From positions 1-11,286 of the forward strand of contig CANFJD010000064.1 in NCBI GenBank assembly GCA_947447315.1: a DNA stretch of 11,286 nucleotides. Direction: 5' to 3'. Positions within the stretch are counted from its first letter, which is position 1. Each line of letters opens with the position of its first letter. The DNA comes from Fimbriimonadaceae bacterium (lineage in GTDB: Bacteria > Armatimonadota > Fimbriimonadia > Fimbriimonadales > Fimbriimonadaceae). Position numbers and translations under genes: made by a program. Below the pieces are notes generated by a model that did not search any database, was not told where the DNA came from, and worked only from the letters and a program-made list of their open reading frames with translations. This document shows, piece after piece, positions 1 to 6,119 of this stretch.

Positions 1-1087
1 TTCCGCAGCCCGGAATCGCGGGAAAGTTTGCTGCCGGGTTACCCGTTATGTTTTTCCAATTGCGGCTGAGATTTGCTTGGGTCCAACCCACTCGCCGTAA
101 CCATGCTTCCCGTAGGTTGGAGGTGCTATCCCGGCCCTGCAGCAGGGCGTGAGCAGTTGGGTTCACCGCGCACCTCAACTGGCGGTTGTTAGCCATGGCG
201 ACGTACATCGGCAGGGCTAACGGACCCTTATTGCCGGGGACTGGCAGCTCTGACACCACGAACACTTCGTTGGTGCCATCGGTAATCGTTCCTTCTACTC
301 CGGAAATCCGGTTCCAGTCGTACGTGTTTGGCCTAGCCGGCGTCGCCGGGTTGACCACCGGGGCGGTAGCTACCGCGGGAGTGGGCGTTGGCGATGCGGC
401 TGCCGGAGTCGTAACCGCAGCCGGAACGATTCCTGGTCCGGTGGTTACGGTGGGAGTGCCCGTGGTGGGACCGGTTGCGGTTGCTCCGGGGGGATTCGGC
501 GTTCGACGCACGGTTGTAATGTCTCGGGTCGATATAGGTGGAGCCGAATATCCGGATGTGACAGCATCGGCAACGCGATCGGCCTCGGTTTCGAGGGGAT
601 CCACCGCACTGCCGAGTGCCAAGCCATCGGATGGCATTCGTTGGATGCCGCCCTGCTGCACCGTATGGGTAAGTTCGTGGGCCAGCAGGTGTTGACCGTG
701 GGGTGAGGAAGGATCATACGCTCCCGATCCGAAAACGATGTGATTTCCGACGGTATAGGCTTTGGCGTCAATCGCCCGCGCCGATTCGGCCGCGCGGGGA
801 TCAGTGTGGACCCGGACATTCCCAAAGTCCTGACCGAATCGAGACTCCATTCCCGATCGCACGCCGGAATCGAGCGGCAATCCGGCATCTCCAACCACGC
901 TAGAAACGAGGGATGGCGCCGCGACTACGCTGGGTCCGCCCCCCACGCCTTTTTTCTGAACGGCTTCTTTTTTCTTTTGGCAGTCGGGGCACGAGCCGCA
1001 AAGACACTTTCGCTGAATTACCGGCTTTGCCACCTTGGAAATCGTCCGCGTCGCGGCGGCCTTGGTTGCGCCCACTTTATCGCTCAT
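1..1087 (-). CDS. eCIS-associated DUF4157 metalloprotease-like protein, partial (C-terminus beyond window)
   Basis: I read this frame by hand from an ATG at 1087-1085; it stays open to base 1, giving 362 residues without a stop. An AGGAGG ribosome binding site (1099-1094) lies 6 nt upstream, and the gene overlaps the 63-aa gene's end by 11 nt. Residues 28-36 form a CxCxxCxxC cluster (C28, C30, C33, C36), as often seen at the start of DUF4157 proteins. Residues 60-175 are the DUF4157 domain: the FGxDFxxVRVHTD segment (about 84-96), the zinc-protease signature HELTH (137-141), and ETEAD (166-170), which probably supplies a further ligand. A Pro/Thr/Ala-rich linker (about 195-252) leads into a separate domain starting YDWNRISG, which I do not recognise. 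DUF4157 proteins are recurrent members of eCIS loci and are suspected cargo or cargo-processing factors. The family call is firm; the role is inferred. Confidence 0.9.
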   Translation of the reverse strand, partial: MSDKVGATKAAATRTISKVAKPVIQRKCLCGSCPDCQKKKEAVQKKGVGGGPSVVAAPSLVSSVVGDAGLPLDSGVRSGMESRFGQDFGNVRVHTDPRAAESARAIDAKAYTVGNHIVFGSGAYDPSSPHGQHLLAHELTHTVQQGGIQRMPSDGLALGSAVDPLETEADRVADAVTSGYSAPPISTRDITTVRRTPNPPGATATGPTTGTPTVTTGPGIVPAAVTTPAAASPTPTPAVATAPVVNPATPARPNTYDWNRISGVEGTITDGTNEVFVVSELPVPGNKGPLALPMYVAMANNRQLRCAVNPTAHALLQGRDSTSNLREAWLRRVGWTQANLSRNWKNITGNPAANFPAIPGCG

Positions 1088-1268
1088 TGGTCGCCTCCTG
1101 AATGGCACGGGCAATCTGCTTCGCGATTTTTGCTTCCGGAGTGGATGACTTGGAGAAATTGTCCGTTCGGCCTTCTAGTGCCTCCTGAATGAGACTGGCC
1201 AACCGCGCGCGATTGTAATTTTCTGATCCCTCGATCACGATTCGGTCGATGTGATAGCTCTTTGTCAT
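1077..1268 (-). CDS. Small 63-aa eCIS operon protein, function unknown
   Basis: A 63-residue protein, MTKSYHIDRIVIEG at the N-terminus, then mostly helix-forming sequence (ARLASLIQEAL, AKIAKQIARAIQEA). It has no signal peptide, membrane segment or cysteine. The pattern of a short strand (IDRIVIEG) followed by two amphipathic helices recalls small uncharacterised proteins found next to DUF4157 genes in other eCIS loci; this is from memory, not a search. Its ATG overlaps the ATPase stop codon by 4 nt (ATGA), and its own end overlaps the DUF4157 start by 11 nt, so it is probably a real gene and not a spurious frame. It may be an adaptor or chaperone for the DUF4157 protein, but nothing in the sequence proves this. 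Confidence 0.8.
   Translation of the reverse strand: MTKSYHIDRIVIEGSENYNRARLASLIQEALEGRTDNFSKSSTPEAKIAKQIARAIQEATNER
1094..1099 (-). promoter_or_regulatory. Strong ribosome binding site of the DUF4157 gene
   Basis: On the minus strand AGGAGG sits 6 nt before the ATG at 1087, inside the last codons of the 63-aa gene. It decides the start of the DUF4157 protein and suggests that the two genes are translated together. Confidence 0.75.
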
Positions 1269-2980
1269 GCCATCACCTCCGCCAACTCACTGGACGATCG
1301 CTCCATCTTGGCCAACTCGCGACTGGCTGCCCTCAGGATCCGCTCGGTATTAATCGGTCCGTTTTCCTCGGCCGCCAAGAATGCCGCGGCGAGGGCGATA
1401 TTACGGATGGACCCACCGCTCAGAACCACGCGCGAGAGGCGATGAGTATCGATTTCTTCAACCGGGGCTGAGGCAGGAAAAGCACTTTGCCACAACCGTC
1501 GTCGATCATCCGTGTCGGGGAAGGGGAAAGAAACGACGAACCGGAACCGCCGAAGAAAGGCCGAATCCAGCGATCCTTTTAGGTTCGTGGTGAGGATGAC
1601 GAGCCCATCGTACGCTTCAATTCGCTGCAGAAGGTATCCGACTTCAATGTTGGCGTAGCGGTCATGAGCATCGCGAATCTCACTGCGTTTTCCAAATAGT
1701 GCGTCGGCTTCGTCGAAGAGAAGCAGCGCGCCGGCCCGCTCTGCGGCCGCGAAAATCTTTTCTAGATTCTTTTCGGTTTCACCGATGTACTTACTGACAA
1801 TTTGGGAGAGATCAACGTGATAAAGATCCACCTCAAGCTCATTCGCAATGACCTCTGCGGTAAGAGTTTTTCCGGTTCCGCTGGGACCGTGGAACAGGGC
1901 GGCAATGCCCAGTCCTCTCCGAGAACGGGAACCCATACCCCACTCTTCGTACACTCGATGACGGTGTCGAGTCTGTGCCGTCACCTCTTTCAGCATCACT
2001 TCGGTCGCGGGTGGCAAGATCAAGTCATCCCAGGTCGCATTCGATTCGATCCGGAGTGCGAGACCATCCAAATCCCGTCGGGCAATCTCACGGGCCGCTT
2101 GCCAAGGCTGGTCGCTTATCGCCGCCAATCGAATCTCCGCATCGTCCAGTCGGAACTGTCGGGCCAGATGAGTGAGCTTGCCGTTCATCTGGGCCGCGCG
2201 AGATCCAAGAGCCTCCCTCCACACTGCTTCACGATCCACGGCGGGTTCATTAATCGCGGGATGTTCGGGCGTGGCCGGACCGACGATAACGTGAGGGTAG
2301 CGAGCCTCATGAAGCAATGCTTCCACCGCGCGCGGATCCCCTTCGACTACCAAGCCGGCGGCATGCAACAGAGAATCTCGCGTCCACCGGTCGTTAAAAT
2401 CGCGAGCGTCGGCAATTTGCCCGGCGTCCACAACATACGAGGAAAAGTTCCTTTGCGTAAGCCAGCGCTCGGCCTGCTTTCGCGTGGTCGCGGACCGGGC
2501 GAGGGGGCCGGTCCACTTCAGGTGACCAGTGGGCGTACCGGTGATGCGTACCGGCAGTTCAGGATCAATTACGGCAATCCCAAGTAGATATTGCAGGACC
2601 GCTTCTGGCATCCACACGGTTTTCGCGATAAATGGGCCGACGGGGCTGGTTTCAATCAATCGGAATTTACGAAGCGGAGACTCCGGCGTCCATGCGGAAA
2701 TTTCTGCTTGTGGTAACGCTGCCAGGGCTAACCCAATTGTGGCCTCGCTCAACTGGGTTGGCAACAATTCCCGTGCCGCCACCAACACAAGACACTCGCG
2801 CTCATAGTCCGTCAATCGAAAAGCGGATTGGATCCGATACATCGGTGCGTCAGGCGCCGCGAGTGACGATTCCCGCGTTATGTAATTCGGTAAGTCGGAA
2901 GAGTTGGCGATCTGGGCGATCATTCTCTCGCAGGCTGCCATCAGGTGGTCCTGATATGGATGCGAGGCGGGTCCGGTCAT
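1265..2980 (-). CDS. AAA+ ATPase of the contractile injection system (Pvc15/Afp15-like)
   Basis: A 571-residue protein. Residues 1-300 are a helical N-terminal region typical of eCIS ATPases (for example FRLTDYERECLVLVAAREL at 54-72). The AAA+ module follows: Walker A GPSGTGKT (365-372), Walker B LLLFDEAD (about 419-426), sensor 1 ILTTN (462-466), a likely arginine finger in FLRRF (475-479) and a sensor 2 region GGSIRNI (522-528). All catalytic motifs look intact. In Afp/PVC clusters this ATPase is a non-structural factor thought to help particle assembly or remodelling, acting in the cytoplasm. The ATG overlaps the DUF4255 stop by 4 nt, with GGTGGTGAT just upstream as a plausible ribosome binding site. 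The gene also overlaps the next one by 4 nt. The family call is secure; the assembly role comes from family knowledge. Confidence 0.93.
   Translation of the reverse strand: MTGPASHPYQDHLMAACERMIAQIANSSDLPNYITRESSLAAPDAPMYRIQSAFRLTDYERECLVLVAARELLPTQLSEATIGLALAALPQAEISAWTPESPLRKFRLIETSPVGPFIAKTVWMPEAVLQYLLGIAVIDPELPVRITGTPTGHLKWTGPLARSATTRKQAERWLTQRNFSSYVVDAGQIADARDFNDRWTRDSLLHAAGLVVEGDPRAVEALLHEARYPHVIVGPATPEHPAINEPAVDREAVWREALGSRAAQMNGKLTHLARQFRLDDAEIRLAAISDQPWQAAREIARRDLDGLALRIESNATWDDLILPPATEVMLKEVTAQTRHRHRVYEEWGMGSRSRRGLGIAALFHGPSGTGKTLTAEVIANELEVDLYHVDLSQIVSKYIGETEKNLEKIFAAAERAGALLLFDEADALFGKRSEIRDAHDRYANIEVGYLLQRIEAYDGLVILTTNLKGSLDSAFLRRFRFVVSFPFPDTDDRRRLWQSAFPASAPVEEIDTHRLSRVVLSGGSIRNIALAAAFLAAEENGPINTERILRAASRELAKMERSSSELAEVMA
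1272..1280 (-). promoter_or_regulatory. Near-perfect Shine-Dalgarno sequence of the 63-aa gene
   Basis: The minus strand reads GGAGGTGAT, fully complementary to the usual 3' end of 16S rRNA. The spacing from GGAGG to the ATG at 1268 is 7 nt. It lies within the last codons of the ATPase gene and is the most extended such match I see in the operon. Confidence 0.7.
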
Positions 2981-4215
2981 GGGATCACCACCGTAGGCCC
3001 GTTAAACGGTTGCTGCAACGGATCGGGATTCCCGAGGTCGCGCGTCAGTTCCGAATCCGCGCCATCAACCCGTAGCCGATAGATGTAGGTACCGGGGAGA
3101 ATTCCCCGCGCATCAAAGTGGAGGGGATCTGCTGCAACACTGCGGGTGCGCAACGGAAGGGCATAACCAGCCGGATCTCCGGCTCCGATGCGGTTAAGCA
3201 TCAGCGTCGCCGTTTGATCGAGTCCGACAATAGGGGTGCAAGTGACATTAATCGTGTGATCTTTTCGCGCCGATGCATCCGGAACGAACGTGATAGATGC
3301 GACGTTCGGGCGAATTAGTAAGGGAATGGAATTGGATTGGAAGCCCGAATGCCCAGCCCCCAAGGGATTAAAGTCGATCACAGAGACCGTCGTGACGCCC
3401 GCTTTTACGGTCGATGGCAATTCCACTTCTGCCGTGGCGGCCGTGGCTCCCGGTTGCAAGGCACCCGTCGCGCCCCCGACATGAATTTCTCGCCCGGCCC
3501 CAATCAGCCCGCGTCCAGAAACAGTTACCTTAACTCCGGGAGAAAACACCACGGAAGTTGGAATGACTTCTTCAATGAGGATATCGGCAAAGGGCGGCAC
3601 GAAAACTTGCGGATGCAAAACGGGGAAGGCTTCGCGAGCGGGTTCGTTTGATTCCAGCCAGACGGCCGTCACCGAAATAGCCGCACTCAGGATGTAGTTC
3701 GTTTGGAAGAAAACGCTCCATATTTTGCTGAGGTCTTCCAGTGACAGTTTCATCGGCGTGATCTTGAGGCTGTCGAATTGGTTTGCGAGATCCGAATTAC
3801 GAAGAAAGAAATTGGGATCAGCAGAGATGGCGCTCTGCAGAATGGTGCGAATGGCGGAGGTTGCCAATATCGGCTGTCCGTGCAAGTGGCGAAGCACGCT
3901 GCCCATTACGCGTTGCGGTTCCAATGTAGCTTCCGACCCATGAAAGGTCATTAAGTACATCAGGTCATAGGCCACCGTTGGCTTGCGCGTGCCTCCCCCC
4001 CGAGAGTCACGCGTTGGCAAATCGTAATTGGCTAATGATGAGTTTGGGAGTGCCTGGTAGAGATACAGGTTCACGCCCGGCGAAGCTAATTGTCCGTCGG
4101 CCCCGTCGGGACGCACGGTGGTTGTGGTCGCCCCGGCAACATCAAATCCCAATACCCTTTGAATGTGCCGCTGTAGCACGTAGGTCGTGGCGGCGATGGC
4201 GAGGTGATTGCTCAA
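2977..4215 (-). CDS. DUF4255 / Pvc16-type tail terminator (cap) protein with C-terminal Ig-like domains
   Basis: A 412-residue protein. Residues about 8-195 match the DUF4255 (Pvc16 N-terminal) family: PGVNLYLYQALPNSSLANYDLPTRD (split here as PGVNLYLYQ at 46-54 and LPTRD at 66-70), VAYDLMYLMTFHG (81-93), and a C-terminal part KIWSVFFQTNYILSAAISV (164-182). In Afp16/Pvc16 this fold caps the distal end of tube and sheath and helps set length. Residues about 214-302 look like an IPT/TIG Ig-like domain (PTSVVFSPGVKVTVSGRGL at 219-237). Residues about 304-410 look like a second beta-sandwich. The start is TTG at 4215-4213, supported by GGAGG 5 nt upstream (4225-4221) and by the 4-nt TTGA overlap with the previous stop. 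The N-terminal family is clear; the C-terminal Ig assignment is by pattern only. Confidence 0.9.
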   Translation of the reverse strand: MSNHLAIAATTYVLQRHIQRVLGFDVAGATTTTVRPDGADGQLASPGVNLYLYQALPNSSLANYDLPTRDSRGGGTRKPTVAYDLMYLMTFHGSEATLEPQRVMGSVLRHLHGQPILATSAIRTILQSAISADPNFFLRNSDLANQFDSLKITPMKLSLEDLSKIWSVFFQTNYILSAAISVTAVWLESNEPAREAFPVLHPQVFVPPFADILIEEVIPTSVVFSPGVKVTVSGRGLIGAGREIHVGGATGALQPGATAATAEVELPSTVKAGVTTVSVIDFNPLGAGHSGFQSNSIPLLIRPNVASITFVPDASARKDHTINVTCTPIVGLDQTATLMLNRIGAGDPAGYALPLRTRSVAADPLHFDARGILPGTYIYRLRVDGADSELTRDLGNPDPLQQPFNGPTVVIP

Positions 4216-4928
4216 CCTTGCCTCCGTTGGGCTAAGTACTCTTCCAGACTGATAACGCCCCGGGGCTTATCGGCGATGGTTGGCGTCTCTGCCTTCTCCA
4301 CCGGGACCTTCACATCAATTCGACCAATGTGAACGTAGATCTCGGGACTTGCGGGGATTGTCCGGCTATTATCGGATTTTCCTGCCGCGACGTCGGTAGC
4401 TTTTGGGGACGGCGGATTAGTCGAAGGGACGGCTGCCGCCGAGATTCGCTCCAACCTTTCCGTATGTCGATCGGTGCGGACAAATCGTTCAACCTCACGG
4501 GTGTGAGTGACATCGCGAGGCCCCGGGGAGGTAACGAAAGTAGATGTATGAAACTCGCTCCGGATCTGTTGGATTAAGGATCTAAACTCTTCCTGCCTTT
4601 CGTGTAGGGTGATGGCGGTCGCGGAAGGATCACCGGGTTGATGGTGAATCTCACGCATTTCTGTGTGGTGCGATGTTCCTGGCCCTGCCGCAGGTGAAAC
4701 CGTGTCCGGTCTTACCGCTATTGACGGTCCGACGTCCGACTTTGCGGGCGCGGAGGTCGTGTTGATTTCACGGGCTTGATGAGAAGCGTTTTGCGTCCAC
4801 GATCGGTCGGCCGGAAAATCGGGCGCTTCTGTAATCTCCAGTTCGGCCGGCACGTATTCCAGCAATCTCACCTGGACCCGCTCAAAGTTGCCAGTGGCAA
4901 AGTTCGCTAACCGATCAAAGTAGCTCAT
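4212..4928 (-). CDS. eCIS accessory protein with disordered centre and VHIGRIDVKVP C-terminal motif
   Basis: A 238-residue protein with a short ordered N-terminus (MSYFDRLANFATGNFERV), a long Pro/Ser/Thr/Ala-rich and probably disordered centre (about 30-190) broken by one helical stretch (LHERQEEFRSLIQQIRSEF, 108-126), and a conserved-looking C-terminus: EIYVHIGRIDVKVP (196-209) followed by ISLEEYLAQRR (226-236). Proteins with this layout, short ordered ends and an IGRI(D/E)V motif, recur in eCIS and related phage-tail loci between the tube and DUF4255 genes. I know of no established function. The disordered centre with ordered tips would suit a scaffold or linker in baseplate assembly, but that is conjecture. 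The gene has 4-nt overlaps with both neighbours. Confidence 0.8.
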   Translation of the reverse strand: MSYFDRLANFATGNFERVQVRLLEYVPAELEITEAPDFPADRSWTQNASHQAREINTTSAPAKSDVGPSIAVRPDTVSPAAGPGTSHHTEMREIHHQPGDPSATAITLHERQEEFRSLIQQIRSEFHTSTFVTSPGPRDVTHTREVERFVRTDRHTERLERISAAAVPSTNPPSPKATDVAAGKSDNSRTIPASPEIYVHIGRIDVKVPVEKAETPTIADKPRGVISLEEYLAQRRQG

Positions 4929-5587
4929 GCTCCCACCATATGAAGGTACATCCGTCGCCGAGCTGGGGATAATCCAAGCGTCGTCTTCTCGTCCCAGCCG
5001 TACGCTCGCGCCAGAGCGTCGACCTCCGAAAGAACCCTTCGCGCGGCGACCTCCAATTCTCGCGGATACTCCCGAGCCGGTTCAAAAACTGCGCCCCAGG
5101 CGTGCCCGCAGGCGTCGCACTTCAGCGAGAATTCAATGACCGCGAGAGGATCCACCTCGTCCAAATGAGCTTCCCAGGCGACCATCACCTCCGGGGTTAA
5201 GTCGGCAACTTGATCATTCTTCGTGGCTCGGATGAGCGCGCGGGATACAAGTACCGCTCGCGGATCGGGGGCAGAGCGAGCGATCATCAGATCTGTGACC
5301 GTTGGTAAACGATATTCAATACGCCAGCCATTCCAGAGGAACTCTCCGTTGGCGCCTGGAACCGATTCAAAGATTCCGTTCGGAGCGGAGAATTCCACCC
5401 ACTCCCGGCAGGCGGGGCAATCGGCCAATAACCCCATTGTGGTCCCAAAGTGCGCCTTACGTCGGGCCAAGATCGCGGCGTTTGACGCACCAACGGAACC
5501 ACCCGCCGCGGCAGCCGCCGAGGCGAGGCGTTCCCATGGGTGACGACCGGCGGTCGTCTCCCATTCGGTAAGCAAAACGTCAGACAT
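4925..5587 (-). CDS. T4-type baseplate hub assembly chaperone-like zinc-ribbon protein of the eCIS
   Basis: A 220-residue protein with two CxxC knuckles, CPAC (57-60) and CDAC followed by GH (157-162), about 100 residues apart; together they should bind one zinc ion. Between them lies YRLPTVTDLMIA (92-103), and the C-terminus has the helical signature AYGWDEKTTLGLSPARRRMYL (about 195-215). This layout fits proteins commonly labelled T4-family baseplate hub assembly chaperone in phage tail and eCIS loci, which help assemble the hub and do not stay in the particle. It starts 10 nt after the tube stop codon, with AAAGG as ribosome binding site (partly held in a hairpin, see 5594-5609). It ends in a 4-nt overlap with the next gene. 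Family assignment is from memory of conserved motifs; the chaperone role is inferred. Confidence 0.78.
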   Translation of the reverse strand: MSDVLLTEWETTAGRHPWERLASAAAAAGGSVGASNAAILARRKAHFGTTMGLLADCPACREWVEFSAPNGIFESVPGANGEFLWNGWRIEYRLPTVTDLMIARSAPDPRAVLVSRALIRATKNDQVADLTPEVMVAWEAHLDEVDPLAVIEFSLKCDACGHAWGAVFEPAREYPRELEVAARRVLSEVDALARAYGWDEKTTLGLSPARRRMYLHMVGA

Positions 5588-5593
5588 GACTCA

Positions 5594-5609
5594 ACCTTTA
5601 AGCAAAGGT
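5594..5609 (-). promoter_or_regulatory. Hairpin covering the ribosome binding site after the tube gene
   Basis: The transcript (minus strand) contains a perfect 6-bp inverted repeat, ACCTTT and AAAGGT, with a 4-nt loop. The first arm lies in the last sense codons of the tube gene; the second arm contains part of the tube stop codon and the AAAGG ribosome binding site of the 220-aa gene. The hairpin has no T-run after it, so it is unlikely to be a terminator. It would limit free initiation at the downstream gene and tie it to ribosomes finishing the tube gene. Confidence 0.5.
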
Positions 5610-6113
5610 GGGTTCGCTGGGTTCCGCCACGTCCGCGTCTCGCTCCCAGCCCTCGTTTTCGATCTTGAGGTGCTGAATTGCGACAGCGTTGGCGTTCGCA
5701 TCTAGGTCGGGAAGGGCTTGGAATTCGCTCACCCAGCAGCGATACAACTTATAGGCGATGGCCAATTGTCCCGCCTCGTTGTACAGCTCGATGATGATGT
5801 CCTTACGGAAGTCTTTGAGGGAAACTTCGGCTCCCAAACCCGCTCCGAGATGCCAGACCTTTGTCGCCCACTTCTCGAACTCGGCGTCGTGAGTAACCCC
5901 GCGCTCTAGTGTGATGGCCTCAAATTCCGTCCGTCCCGGACCTTTGCGGCTAGAACTCGGATCCCCACCCTCTCGATGCTTCACCACTTCGGTCGTGCGC
6001 TTCAGGGCCGAAACCTTGGAAACGCCCGCCACATATTTGCCGTCCCACTTGACGCGGAATTTGTAGTTTTTATAGGGGTCGAAGCGACCGGTATTTACGG
6101 TGAATTGCGCCAT
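5598..6113 (-). CDS. eCIS inner tube protein (T4 gp19 / Afp1 / Pvc1 family)
   Basis: A 171-residue protein, the usual length for tube protomers. It matches the family along its whole length: FDPYKNYKFRVKWDGKYVAG near the N-terminus, VSALKRTTEVVKHREGGDPS (about 35-54), the ITLERGVTHD strand-turn (about 68-77), EVSLKDFRKDI, YRCWVSEFQALPDLDANANA (about 123-142) and the C-terminal ENEGWERD. Hexameric rings of this protein stack to form the rigid hollow tube that carries cargo and is driven into the target by sheath contraction. The start is an ATG with GGAGG 11 nt upstream, in the end of the sheath gene; the gap to the sheath stop is 6 nt. Only one tube paralogue is visible here, whereas Afp and PVC carry extra tube-like subunits; others could lie outside. 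Confidence 0.96.
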   Translation of the reverse strand: MAQFTVNTGRFDPYKNYKFRVKWDGKYVAGVSKVSALKRTTEVVKHREGGDPSSSRKGPGRTEFEAITLERGVTHDAEFEKWATKVWHLGAGLGAEVSLKDFRKDIIIELYNEAGQLAIAYKLYRCWVSEFQALPDLDANANAVAIQHLKIENEGWERDADVAEPSEPTFA

Positions 6114-6119
6114 TAGTTG

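Noticed and set aside
186..695. 169-aa plus-strand frame rich in Gly, Val and Ala
   Set aside because: It is the antisense image of the Pro/Thr/Ala linker of the DUF4157 protein and has no ribosome binding site or family match.
445..894. 149-aa minus-strand open frame
   Set aside because: It runs in another frame of the same strand as the DUF4157 gene, whose HELTH and CxCxxCxxC motifs show which frame is real.
1802..2587. 261-aa open frame on the plus strand inside the ATPase gene
   Set aside because: It is antisense to a protein with intact Walker A and B motifs, has no recognisable domain and is Arg/Ser/Pro-rich as expected of an antisense shadow frame.
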